From Dehalococcoidia bacterium (GTDB lineage: Bacteria; Chloroflexota; Dehalococcoidia; E44-bin15), in contig DATKYK010000028.1 in assembly GCA_035528575.1 (NCBI GenBank), positions 1 through 60,067 on the forward strand: a stretch of DNA of 60,067 bases, read 5' to 3'. This document shows, in pieces, positions 1 to 8,360 of the stretch. A program made the position numbers and the translations under genes. The stretch's first letter is position 1, and every line of letters starts with the position of its first letter. Under the pieces are notes generated by a model that was not told the DNA's origin, ran no database searches, and saw nothing but the letters and a program-made list of their open reading frames with translations.

Positions 1-16
1 CCACCATATTTAATAA

Positions 17-45
17 CCCCCCATAACCCATTGGGGGGATTTTTG
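17..45 (+). terminator. Rho-independent terminator of the gene before the window
   Basis: Six C (17-22) and six G (33-38) can form a stem around a 10-base loop, followed by ATTTTTG. This is the standard shape of an intrinsic terminator. It would end an upstream gene that lies outside the window. Confidence 0.7.
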
Positions 46-51
46 TTGTTG

Positions 52-80
52 TTGACAGCCCCACAGCCGTAACTTAGAAT
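52..80 (+). promoter_or_regulatory. Sigma-70-type promoter for the first operon
   Basis: TTGACA (52-57) and TAGAAT (75-80) are separated by exactly 17 bases. Transcription would begin near 87, about 14 bases before the TTG start codon at 101. It directly follows the terminator at 17-45, so it marks a fresh transcription unit. Confidence 0.75.
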
Positions 81-100
81 GGGACTGAAAAGGGTATGAA

Positions 101-802
101 TTGAGCAAGGGAAGACAGCTATATGATCTCCAGGAGATTGACTCGGAGATAGATGCCAAGCGGGATGCGCTCTCCGAGGTTATGAGCCGCTTGGACGATA
201 GCGAGGTTGTGGATCAGTCGCGCCTATCCCTTGCCAGGGACGAGGAGCGTCTCGCCGATCTGGAGAGGAGTCAGCGAGAGCTTGAGAGGGAGGTGGAAGA
301 CCTGCAGGCCAAGGCAGCCGTTTCGGAAGAGAGGCTCTATGGCGGGACGGTGAAGATTCCCAAGGAGCTTGCAAGCCTGCAGGAGCAGGTAGCAAATCTA
401 AAGCGGAGAATGAAGGGGTTGGACGATAAAACACTTGACATAATGTCTGATTTTGAGACAGTGCATCAACAGGTATCCTCAAAACGCCAGGAACTGGCAA
501 AGGTCGAGGAGGAATGGCAAGAAGAGCAGGCCTCGCTATCGCAGGAGCAAGCTGAGCTAAACTCTGCCCTTGCCACCCTGGAGCAAAAGAGAAAAGACCT
601 CGCTTCCAAGCTCGATACGGCGAGCCTGGAGCTTTATCAGGCACTAAGGCGAATACGGCAGGGGAAGGCTGTGGCCAAGGTGGAGCAGGGGGTATGTCAG
701 GGATGCCGAATTGCCCTTCCGATGAGCGAAATGCAGCGCGCCAAGATAGGGCAGGAACTGGTGCAGTGTAGTAGCTGTGAGAGGATTCTTTATCTGAGCT
801 AG
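101..802 (+). CDS. Coiled-coil zinc-ribbon protein (zf-RING_7/DUF164 family)
   Basis: The 233-residue product has a long, highly charged coiled-coil hairpin (about residues 5-185). It ends in a C4 zinc ribbon, CQGC and CSSC separated by about 20 residues. This is the architecture of the widespread bacterial family with a C-terminal zf-RING_7 domain, proposed to bind nucleic acid, whose exact role is unsettled. The start is TTG at 101: the nearby ATG at 96 runs straight into a stop, and AAAAGGG at 88-94 can act as ribosome site. The next gene begins 3 bases after this stop, so the two are co-transcribed. Confidence 0.85.
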   Translation: MSKGRQLYDLQEIDSEIDAKRDALSEVMSRLDDSEVVDQSRLSLARDEERLADLERSQRELEREVEDLQAKAAVSEERLYGGTVKIPKELASLQEQVANLKRRMKGLDDKTLDIMSDFETVHQQVSSKRQELAKVEEEWQEEQASLSQEQAELNSALATLEQKRKDLASKLDTASLELYQALRRIRQGKAVAKVEQGVCQGCRIALPMSEMQRAKIGQELVQCSSCERILYLS

Positions 803-805
803 GCG

Positions 806-2230
806 ATGAAAGCGATCGGCTACTTCCGCGTTTTTTCAGATGCCGAGCAGGGTGCTCCATCTCCCCAAGCTGAGCAGCAGGAGGGATTTCACCAATTTTG
901 CCAAGAGCACGGTTATGGGCCGTTAAAGACCTTCACCGATACGGACTCAGCAGGAAGGTTTAACGACACAGAGTACCGACGCATGCTCCGCCACATCCGA
1001 GATCAGCGGGAGAACCTCATCGTTGTGGTGAAAAGCCTCCGTTATCTCCACCCCGACCCTAAGGAAACGGTGCGCTGTGTCCTGGAACTCGACGGCCTTG
1101 GAGCCATGGTTAACTCCATAGATGAAGCGCTCGAAGAACCCCTGGCAGCAGCCTTAAATATGTGGTCTACCCAGCGCCAGGGTAAAGGAAGTGGGGAGCG
1201 GGTGAGAGAAGCAATGAAGATGAGAGCGATACATGGAATGGGACTGGGCAAACCCCCTTTTGGCTATCGGATCGGCGCCAACCAGAAGCTGGAGGTCATG
1301 CCCGAGGAGGCGGAAACCGTTGGTCTTATCTATCGACTATATCTTCAGGAGAATATGGGCGTTCGCCTCATCGCTCGCTATCTTAATGAGCAGGGTATCA
1401 CTACCAGGAAGGGTAACCGGTGGAGCATCGTGGGGATTCGCGATATCCTGCGCAATCGAGCATATCTGGGGACCTACTCCCGTTTCGGCGTAAAGGTTCC
1501 AGGCAGTCATCCCCCGATAATCCCCACCAGCGTCTTCAGCAGGGTACAGGAGCGGCTTTGTGCAAAGCCCAGGCAAGGGGGATATACCCGCAGGCAGCCC
1601 TTCCTCCTGGCTGGCCTTGCCTACTGCGGTTATTGTGGCAATAAGATGATCGGGGTGAACCGTAGCCAGACCTGGACCCGGCAGAGGGATGGGGGGCAGA
1701 GCAAGGGGGAGTATCGCTATTATCAGTGCCAGTCGAGAGCCAACCAGAGCGTTTGCCAGTACCACACACGGAGAGCTGAGAGTCTAGAGATCGCTGTCCT
1801 TGCTGCGCTATGGAGATTCAGCAGCCCCGATGCGCGGGAGCAATTGATTAAGCAACCCATACCCCCTGTTGACGATAAAACAACAGATCAGCCTGAATTA
1901 GACAAAAAGCTGAAGGCTCTGGGAAGAAAATTCCACGTGCACCTCGACCAGGCAGCCCGGGGCGTTATATCCCTGGAGGAGCTGCGCGCTGCTGGTGGGG
2001 AACTGGTGAAGGAGAGGCAGTTTTTGCAGCAAAGGCTCGCCATCCTTCAGGCTGAGGCGAGTGGGGAGATCACCACAGAGCAACGCCGGCGATCTACCCT
2101 CGAGGCGCTGGAGAAGCTTCAGCAGCTGTGGGAGTCAATGACCTTCCCGGCGAGACGAGCCCTGCTTCAGTATGTAATAGAACGCATTGTGGTCTACGAT
2201 GACCACATAGACCCAATGCTCAGGCTATGA
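806..2230 (+). CDS. Large serine recombinase homologue, catalytic site degenerate
   Basis: A 474-residue protein with the domain order of large serine recombinases: resolvase-like N-terminus (1-140), 'recombinase' domain (about 145-250, including KPPFGYRI), zinc beta-ribbon (CGYCG near 273 and two later cysteines), and a C-terminal coiled coil (350-450). The canonical YxRVS motif reads YFRVFS, so Phe10 sits where the nucleophilic serine belongs and Ser11 follows. The usual DRLxR motif reads KSLRYL. Arg8 is kept. Strand transfer is therefore doubtful. The gene is wedged between housekeeping genes: it starts 3 bases after the previous stop and overlaps rnhA by 4 bases, and no att sites or element boundary are visible. 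I infer a domesticated DNA-binding relative; a decaying integrase is the alternative. Confidence 0.8.
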   Translation: MKAIGYFRVFSDAEQGAPSPQAEQQEGFHQFCQEHGYGPLKTFTDTDSAGRFNDTEYRRMLRHIRDQRENLIVVVKSLRYLHPDPKETVRCVLELDGLGAMVNSIDEALEEPLAAALNMWSTQRQGKGSGERVREAMKMRAIHGMGLGKPPFGYRIGANQKLEVMPEEAETVGLIYRLYLQENMGVRLIARYLNEQGITTRKGNRWSIVGIRDILRNRAYLGTYSRFGVKVPGSHPPIIPTSVFSRVQERLCAKPRQGGYTRRQPFLLAGLAYCGYCGNKMIGVNRSQTWTRQRDGGQSKGEYRYYQCQSRANQSVCQYHTRRAESLEIAVLAALWRFSSPDAREQLIKQPIPPVDDKTTDQPELDKKLKALGRKFHVHLDQAARGVISLEELRAAGGELVKERQFLQQRLAILQAEASGEITTEQRRRSTLEALEKLQQLWESMTFPARRALLQYVIERIVVYDDHIDPMLRL

Positions 2231-2643
2231 TGAGCGCGAAAAACCTGATCATTCATGCTGATGGGGCTTCAAGGGGCAACCCGGGGCCCGCTGCCATCGG
2301 GGTTGTCATAGAGGCTGAGCAGGGGAGAGTGGTCGCAAGAATCTCAAAGGCAATCGGCATAACCACTAACAATCGAGCGGAGTACCTCGCCCTTATCGCC
2401 GGCCTTAAAGAGGCGCTGAAACTGGGTGCGGAGAGCGTGGAGCTCAAAATGGACTCCGAGCTCATCGTGAAGCAACTTACCGGCAGATACCGGGTAAGAA
2501 ATCCAGCGTTGAAGCCGCTATTTGAACAAGCCCATCAACTGATGAAGGAATTTCAATCTTCTCCTATCGTTCACATCCCCAGGGAGCAAAACAAAGCAGC
2601 GGATGCCTTATGCCGCCAGGCGCTCCGCAGCGCGGGCAATTAA
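2227..2643 (+). CDS. rnhA: Ribonuclease HI-like protein
   Basis: This 138-residue protein cleaves the RNA strand of RNA-DNA hybrids. The catalytic carboxylates are recognisable: Asp in HADGASRGNPGP, Glu in NNRAEYLAL, Asp in KMDSELIVKQL and the final Asp in KAADALCR. The length and the RGNPGPA signature fit the short RNase HI branch without an N-terminal hybrid-binding domain. Its ATG overlaps the stop of the recombinase-like gene (ATGA), which implies translational coupling; a second ATG follows immediately at 2230. Confidence 0.9.
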   Translation: MMSAKNLIIHADGASRGNPGPAAIGVVIEAEQGRVVARISKAIGITTNNRAEYLALIAGLKEALKLGAESVELKMDSELIVKQLTGRYRVRNPALKPLFEQAHQLMKEFQSSPIVHIPREQNKAADALCRQALRSAGN

Positions 2644-2665
2644 ATCACCAGGAAAGGAGATTAAT

Positions 2666-3463
2666 ATGCCTACGGTATGGGTTGGCGACATCAACATGTA
2701 TTACGAGATTCATGGAAAGGGCGAACCCCTGCTCTTGATTATGGGATTGGGCAGTGACCTGACAAGCTGGATATTTCAGATTCCAGAGTTCTCAAAAAAG
2801 TACCGGGTGATAGCCTTCGATAACCGCGGCGTGGGGCGAAGCGATGCACCGGATATGCCATACTCCACTGCGATGATGGCCGATGACACCACCGGACTCC
2901 TGGATGCATTGGGCATCGAAAGAGCCCATATTCTGGGACTATCTATGGGTGGCTTCATCGCACAGGAGCTTGCCCTTAAATACCCGCAACGGGTGAAAAG
3001 CCTGGTCCTGGCTGCGACCGCAGTCGGCCCCTATTCCTGGGCTACGCACGTCCTGGGTATACAGATAAGGCTAGCCCAGGAGGGCGTCAAACAGGAAACG
3101 CTCATCACCCTGCGGCTTTCCTGGCTGTTCACCGATAAGTTCTTTAACAACCCGGAAATGGTTCGTAAGGTGACCGATATAATGCTGGCAAATCCCTATC
3201 CACAGCCGGTGCACGCCTACGCTCGACAGTTTGCTGCCGCAAATGAGCATGACACGCGGGACCGCATCGGTAAAATAACCGCTCCAACGCTGGTGCTCGT
3301 GGGCAAGGAGGATATGCTGCTCCCGGTCAAGATGTCGGAGGAGCTGGCAGCAGGTATACCCAATTCCGAACTGGTTGTCCTTGAGGGGGGAGGACACGGT
3401 TTCTTGGTCGAGATTGCGGGCAGGTTCAATCAGGCAGTGATGGATTTTTTAGCGAAGGTATAG
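2666..3463 (+). CDS. Alpha/beta-fold hydrolase
   Basis: A 265-residue alpha/beta hydrolase. The nucleophile elbow GLSMGG carries the catalytic Ser, the oxyanion region is IMGLGSDLTSW, the acid is probably Asp in LVGKEDMLLP, and the catalytic His lies in GGGHGFLVE. The substrate cannot be read from sequence; related proteins are 3-oxoadipate enol-lactonase-like esterases. I chose ATG 2666 because AAAGGAGA (2653-2660) lies 5 bases upstream, whereas earlier in-frame starts lie inside rnhA and have no ribosome site. It is the last gene before the RNase P RNA. Confidence 0.85.
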   Translation: MPTVWVGDINMYYEIHGKGEPLLLIMGLGSDLTSWIFQIPEFSKKYRVIAFDNRGVGRSDAPDMPYSTAMMADDTTGLLDALGIERAHILGLSMGGFIAQELALKYPQRVKSLVLAATAVGPYSWATHVLGIQIRLAQEGVKQETLITLRLSWLFTDKFFNNPEMVRKVTDIMLANPYPQPVHAYARQFAAANEHDTRDRIGKITAPTLVLVGKEDMLLPVKMSEELAAGIPNSELVVLEGGGHGFLVEIAGRFNQAVMDFLAKV

Positions 3464-3535
3464 AAGAAGTTGCGCGGGCTTTAGCCCCGCCCCAATTCAG
3501 AAAGAAAACGATGGCCACCGCCTGACGGATTTACC

Positions 3536-3564
3536 TTGATATTTTCCCTGCTTTGTAGTAGAGT
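3536..3564 (+). promoter_or_regulatory. Promoter of the RNase P RNA gene
   Basis: TTGATA (3536-3541) and TAGAGT (3559-3564) are 17 bases apart. The predicted start, about seven bases downstream, coincides with the first base of the P1 helix of the RNA at 3571-3572. That agreement makes the assignment strong. Confidence 0.7.
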
Positions 3565-3571
3565 CTAAAGT

Positions 3572-3949
3572 GGGCCAGGTGAACCGGGTGACCGCTCCCC
3601 GATAATGTCGGGGGGAGGAAAGTCCGAGCTCCACCGGGCAGGAGGCTGGGTAACGCCCAGGGTCCTCCGATAAATCGGGGGATACGGAAAGTGCCACAGA
3701 AACATACCACCCCGGCTCGCCGGGGTAAGGGTGAAATGGCGAGGTAAGAGCTCACCGCTCCGATGGTGACATCGGTGGCGGGCAAACCCCCTCCGGAGCA
3801 AGACCAAATAGAAGGGAAGAGGACGCCCGGCCTCGCTACAACCCTCGGGTAGGTCGCTTGACCCCGATGGTAACATCGGGGCTAGATAGATGGTCACCAC
3901 CCCGATTAAATCGGGGTACAGAACTCGGCTTACAGGTTTGCCTGGCCCT
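3572..3949 (+). ncRNA. rnpB: RNase P RNA, class A
   Basis: This is the catalytic RNA that matures tRNA 5' ends. The P1 helix closes the molecule (GGGCCAGG at 3572-3579 with CCTGGCCC at 3941-3948), followed by a T run. Conserved core segments are present in order: GAGGAAAGTCCGAGCTCC, GAAAGTGCCACAGAAA, GTGAAATGGCGAGGTAAGAG, GGAGCAAGACCAAATAG and CAGAACTCGGCTTACAG. Several peripheral helices are capped by very similar short palindromes built on CCGAT/ATCGG (see findings). Its own promoter lies directly upstream. The following gene starts about 30 bases beyond the 3' end. Confidence 0.95.
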
Positions 3950-3978
3950 TTTGCTTACTAAGCATAGGAGAGAGGCTA

Positions 3979-5586
3979 GTGTGCGTTCTTCTTATTGATA
4001 CCCCTTACCCCTTTGTAGAATACCCCAGGCCACCCCTCTCCCTGGGGTATCTTGCCGCCGTCCTGGAAAGGGAAGATGTCGATGTCCAAATTCTCGATTT
4101 TCTGGTGGCCGAGTATTCATCTGAAAAGCTTAGCAAAAAGCTCGTGGAATATCAGCCTCAGGTTGTAGGAGTTACATGCTCCACCCTTAACTATCTCACC
4201 GCTCGTCAAATCCTCCAAGTCTGCAAGGGCTGTGACCCTGATATTGTTACTGTCATTGGCGGCCCCCATGTGAGCTTTACTGCCAGAGATACGCTTGAGC
4301 AAGCCCCTTGGATCGATATCGTGGTTCTTGGAGAGGGGGAGGAGACGATAATCGAGCTAATAAGGGCATTAGAAACAGGGGGAGAGCTTGGGGGGGTTAT
4401 GGGGATTGCCTTTCGCCAGGATCATAGGGTGGTGCTAACGCAACCACGCCCCTTTATTACAGATGTGGATTCCCTTCCTTTCCCCGCCTGGCACCTGGTT
4501 CCCCTCTCAAAATATTTAGCGATTAAGTCCCCTTTAAGTGTGTCTACCAGTAGGGGTTGCCCCTACAGCTGTATATTTTGCTGCGGGCCCCTCATGATGG
4601 GACATCGAGTGCGACTTCGCAGTCCCAAATTGGTGGTTGATGAGATAGAGAGGGATCACAAGGAATTTGGCATTAAAGAATTTAGCTTTATCGATGATAC
4701 CTTTACCCTCAACCATAGACATGCCCAGCAAATTTGTGATGAGATAAAGGCGCGCCATCTCGATATTGAATTAGGTTCTTTCTCCAGAGCTGATCATCTG
4801 ACCAAAGAGCTACTGGTAAGCATGAGAGAGGCTGGTTTCACCAGGGTTCTCTTTGGGGTTGAGTCCGCGTCTCAGAAGATATTAAACACAATTAAAAAGA
4901 AGATCGCCTTAGATGAAATAAGAGAGGGGACAAAGCTTGCCACGGAGAATGGCATCGGTGTTTTCGCAAACTTCATTCTAGGACTGCCCGGTGAAACCCC
5001 GGAAACTGCTCGGCAGAGCATGGATTTTGCCCGCGAACTGCGTGAGGAGTATGGCGCTATCTATGGCTTCCACCTATTATCCCCCTTCCCGGGAAGCGAG
5101 CTATATGAGAAGGCCGATGAATATGGCATTAGCATACTCAGTAGGGATTGGGCTGATTATGACGCTAATCGACCGATAACGGAGACCGCTGATATGAAGG
5201 CTTGGCAAGCACAGGAGATATCGGATTATTACGATCGAGCGGTAGCTTATGCCGGGGCGGAAAAGAGGCACTTGGCAGAATCTGGAGACCTCCAGTCAAA
5301 GAAGGAATTGGAGGAAAAGGAAAGCAGGGAGTTCGCCTGGAGGCTACTGAAAGGCGATGTAATCGAGAGGGTGGGAGGGATAAAGATAACTCAGAACCCC
5401 GCCCAAGGTGAGCAGGTGGAGGAGCTGGCACGACGGGTGTCACAAAGACTGGCCACCCCTCTAGATTCAGCCCGGCATGAGATGTGGAAGCTGGCTCAGA
5501 AAGGCCTGCTCAGGTGTGAGCGGGAAGGGAAAGGCTTTGTTTGGAAATGGGCTAACCTAAGCCATGATGAGGGAAAATGGCGGTGA
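3979..5586 (+). CDS. B12-binding-domain radical SAM protein
   Basis: A 535-residue protein. Residues 1-130 form a cobalamin-binding-like Rossmann domain (PPLSLGYLAAVLE, GGPHVSFT). Residues 175-400 form a radical SAM core with the CxxxCxxC cluster motif in SRGCPYSCIFCCGP and downstream elements FIDDTFT and GVESASQ. The C-terminal 85 residues look like a winged helix. The family does methylations and rearrangements on many substrates; this substrate is unknown. The start is GTG 3979 after GGAGAGAGG, since an alternative GTG at 3981 is out of frame. The gene overlaps the biotin ligase gene by 10 bases, so the two are coupled. Confidence 0.85.
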   Translation: MCVLLIDTPYPFVEYPRPPLSLGYLAAVLEREDVDVQILDFLVAEYSSEKLSKKLVEYQPQVVGVTCSTLNYLTARQILQVCKGCDPDIVTVIGGPHVSFTARDTLEQAPWIDIVVLGEGEETIIELIRALETGGELGGVMGIAFRQDHRVVLTQPRPFITDVDSLPFPAWHLVPLSKYLAIKSPLSVSTSRGCPYSCIFCCGPLMMGHRVRLRSPKLVVDEIERDHKEFGIKEFSFIDDTFTLNHRHAQQICDEIKARHLDIELGSFSRADHLTKELLVSMREAGFTRVLFGVESASQKILNTIKKKIALDEIREGTKLATENGIGVFANFILGLPGETPETARQSMDFARELREEYGAIYGFHLLSPFPGSELYEKADEYGISILSRDWADYDANRPITETADMKAWQAQEISDYYDRAVAYAGAEKRHLAESGDLQSKKELEEKESREFAWRLLKGDVIERVGGIKITQNPAQGEQVEELARRVSQRLATPLDSARHEMWKLAQKGLLRCEREGKGFVWKWANLSHDEGKWR

Positions 5587-6368
5587 ACGATATTCCTTTA
5601 ACTTCAATCGTGGAGAATCTGAGGACAAAGTTCATCGGCCAAAACATCCTTTATTATCCGGTCACCCCCTCCACTATGGATGCGGCGAAGCAGGCAATAA
5701 GGGAAGTTGCAGCGGAGGGAACCGTTGTCATCGCCGACCACCAGACTGCAGGCCGGGGGCGACTGGGCCGTGAGTGGCTTTCACCCCCAGATAGTAACAT
5801 CCTGCTATCTATCGTTCTCTATCCAATGCCGGAACAGCTCCCCCGACTCACCATAGCCGCTTGCCTGGCGGTGGCACAGAGCATCGAGAAGGTCACCGGT
5901 CTTGAGACCACCATCAAGTGGCCCAACGATGTCCTCATCGCAGGAAAAAAGGTGAGTGGTATTTTAATCGAGAGCGATGCTCACGGGGACAGGGTTAACT
6001 ACGCCATTGTGGGCATCGCCTTAAATGTCAATCTTGACCCCACCACCATCCCTGAGATTTCAGAAACGGCCACCAGCCTCAAGGAGATGCTGGGCAGGAA
6101 AGTGTCCCGCAGGGAGATGCTGATAGCACTACTGGATGAATTTGAAACGCTATATAATGCGCTACGCCGCGGCGAGCCAATCGATCGTGAGTGGCGCCAG
6201 CGCCTAGAAACCTTGGGGCAAAGGGTTGCGGTGCGCTGCGGTGATGAGGTTCAGGAGGGCGTTGCCGAGGGGGTGGACGAAGATGGCAACCTGCTGCTCA
6301 GGCACTCCGATGGCAGCCTGATGACCATTGCCGCCGGTGATGTCACAATCAAATCATCGAATTATTGA
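5577..6368 (+). CDS. birA: Biotin-[acetyl-CoA-carboxylase] ligase, monofunctional
   Basis: This enzyme activates biotin with ATP and attaches it to the biotin carrier domain of carboxylases. The biotinyl-AMP loop GRGRLGREW, the KWPNDV motif and KVSGILIE are all present, followed by a C-terminal SH3-like domain. At 263 residues it lacks the N-terminal HTH that bifunctional BirA repressors carry, so it should not regulate transcription. ATG 5577 overlaps the end of the radical SAM gene; GTG 5583 is an alternative start. Its 3' end overlaps the convergent aldehyde oxidoreductase gene by 7 bases. Confidence 0.93.
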   Translation: MAVNDIPLTSIVENLRTKFIGQNILYYPVTPSTMDAAKQAIREVAAEGTVVIADHQTAGRGRLGREWLSPPDSNILLSIVLYPMPEQLPRLTIAACLAVAQSIEKVTGLETTIKWPNDVLIAGKKVSGILIESDAHGDRVNYAIVGIALNVNLDPTTIPEISETATSLKEMLGRKVSRREMLIALLDEFETLYNALRRGEPIDREWRQRLETLGQRVAVRCGDEVQEGVAEGVDEDGNLLLRHSDGSLMTIAAGDVTIKSSNY

Positions 6369-8293
6369 GCCAGCAGGCCCTCGCTCTTCAGTTTCTCGGC
6401 AACCTCTCCCAGGCCCAGCTCCTCCAGTTTAGCCCTTTTCTGAAAACCTGTAGAAACATCCCAACCACGGATCTGGTAATACTCATCCTTCATCTGTTCA
6501 AATTTCTCCCGTTCCACCACCATTCCCTTCCTGGAAAGGGTTTCGCCATCCCTGCCAGGCACTATGCAACCTGGGTTGCCAAAATCGCCCTTTAAGGGGA
6601 CGGTGTAATTGAACTCCTCCAGACAGTCACCCTCTCTTCCCCTGTGTCCTTCCCTGATGTGAATAGCCCGCTGCAGGTTGAAGACCCTCTCCCCGATTTT
6701 GTATAGCCCCTGCTCATCGATATCCCTTCCCGTTACAGCAGCACAAACCTGACTCTCTAAGGTGGGGTCTCCAACATGGTCTTCAGAGAGCCCGCTGTAG
6801 GAAATGGGCCAGGTGAAATCGCACAGGATGAGGCACTCCTTGGCATACTGACGCTCCTGAATCTTGGCAGCGGCCAGGGCCTTACCTTCATAGGTGGAAA
6901 AGTCGGCGGCCATCTCGCCCCCCCAGAAACGCTTCGCTATGGCGCGCATAACATCGGATGTAACACAGATATTCTCCATCCCCGCCGCCCGCATCGCCCA
7001 CAACATGTTCAGAATACTGATCTCATGAAGCTGTTGAATGGGCTGCCTCGGTTCCATGGCATAGAAGAGGCCGGTGGTAATATATAACCTGGCCCCATAG
7101 TTGTTATTGTAGCCAGTCCTGGTCATATAGTCGGTGATCAATTCTTTGGCCTTACTGCCCAGGGTTTCCGCCGCCTTATGGGTGCCACCGGCAAGAACAT
7201 CGCCAAACCCCTCGCGGTGGGATACCTTCCTGAGCAATGCCTCGATGAATTCCCTGCTTCCCATCTTAGAGAGGGGTATACCGGTCTGCTCCTCGGTTAG
7301 GATTCCAGCCTTATAGCACCTCGAGAGCCACATTATCATAGTCTCGATGGCGTGGGTATCGACCCCGTATTCATCGCAGAGCTTGGTGGCCTCAAAAGGA
7401 ACCTCGTTGATCTCCCCATAATAGCGCTGTGCTCGAACCTGATAGAAAAGACTGGCCTGGCACATGAATTTGCCGGTTACCCCGCTCATCGCCCTGTAGG
7501 TCAGGCGCATGCACCCGCTGCCGCAGCCATAGCACACATCCTTCTTCATCATGTCCGGGTTCACCAGGGGGGGCAATATCATCTGCTCGAACGAAAACCT
7601 GCTCTTTAGTTCAAGGCGCAGCCGTTCCCTCAGTTTCCGGGCCTTCTCCGCATCATCCACGGCGATCTTTCGCCTGTTTCCCCTTACGGCAATGGCCTTC
7701 AGGTTCTTGGAGCCCATCACTGCGCCTAACCCACTGGAGCCGGTGGAATCACCATCCGCCATCAGAATAGCAAAGACGACTCCGTTCTCACCCGCCGCAC
7801 CTACGGTCACCACGCGAAATGCCTTTCCCAGTTCCTGCTTCAGTCTCTCCCGGCAGGAGATGGCGCCCATGCCGGTAAGATGAGTCGCCTCCCTTATCTC
7901 CACCCGCTCCCCATCTACCAGCAGATAGACCGGCCCATCCGCCTTCCCATAGACCACCAGGCCATCGTAACCGGCAAATTTTAGCTCGGCACCCCAGGAG
8001 CCACCCAGATTCGAGTAGGAAAATCGATCGTGAATGGGGGATTTGCCGCAAACCTGCCACCTTGAGCCAGCGAGACCTGGAACGCCAGCAACGGGACCGG
8101 TTATGAATATTAGCCTATTTCCCGGATCGAAGGCATCGATCCCCGGTGGAACCTCATCCCAATAGATTTTAGCAGCTATCCCTCTCCCTCCCAGAAAGAG
8201 ATCCTCATAACCCTCGGTTGGCACCCTGTCAACACTCCCATCAGAGAGATTTACCCGCAAAATACTTCCTGCATACCCCTTGGAATGAGTCAT
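6362..8293 (-). CDS. aor: Aldehyde:ferredoxin oxidoreductase (tungsten enzyme family)
   Basis: A 643-residue AOR-family enzyme that oxidises aldehydes to carboxylates, with ferredoxin as partner and a bis-pterin tungsten (or molybdenum) cofactor. The N-terminal domain is recognisable by GGRGIAAKIYWDE and GSRWQVCGKSP. The [4Fe-4S] ligands are CYGCGSGC (CxxCxxxC) plus a distal Cys in ILCDFTWP. I placed the start at ATG 8293 because GGAGGAG lies just upstream of it; a TTG at 8305 would put this ribosome site inside the gene. No ferredoxin or pterin-biosynthesis gene is adjacent. A candidate structured leader lies 70-280 bases upstream. Which aldehyde is used cannot be told from sequence. Confidence 0.93.
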   Translation of the reverse strand: MTHSKGYAGSILRVNLSDGSVDRVPTEGYEDLFLGGRGIAAKIYWDEVPPGIDAFDPGNRLIFITGPVAGVPGLAGSRWQVCGKSPIHDRFSYSNLGGSWGAELKFAGYDGLVVYGKADGPVYLLVDGERVEIREATHLTGMGAISCRERLKQELGKAFRVVTVGAAGENGVVFAILMADGDSTGSSGLGAVMGSKNLKAIAVRGNRRKIAVDDAEKARKLRERLRLELKSRFSFEQMILPPLVNPDMMKKDVCYGCGSGCMRLTYRAMSGVTGKFMCQASLFYQVRAQRYYGEINEVPFEATKLCDEYGVDTHAIETMIMWLSRCYKAGILTEEQTGIPLSKMGSREFIEALLRKVSHREGFGDVLAGGTHKAAETLGSKAKELITDYMTRTGYNNNYGARLYITTGLFYAMEPRQPIQQLHEISILNMLWAMRAAGMENICVTSDVMRAIAKRFWGGEMAADFSTYEGKALAAAKIQERQYAKECLILCDFTWPISYSGLSEDHVGDPTLESQVCAAVTGRDIDEQGLYKIGERVFNLQRAIHIREGHRGREGDCLEEFNYTVPLKGDFGNPGCIVPGRDGETLSRKGMVVEREKFEQMKDEYYQIRGWDVSTGFQKRAKLEELGLGEVAEKLKSEGLLAQ

Positions 8294-8360
8294 CTTCTCC
8301 TCCAATCAATTCCTATAGAGGATACCGTTGATGCCCTATATCGCTATTCTTGTAACTCAC

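Noticed and set aside
3497-3900. Several minus-strand frames across 3.5-3.9 kb
   Set aside because: They lie on the complement of the RNase P RNA and cannot be coding.
8294-8305. TTG start at 8305 for the aldehyde oxidoreductase
   Set aside because: The GGAGGAG ribosome site would lie inside the gene; ATG 8293 is correctly spaced from it.
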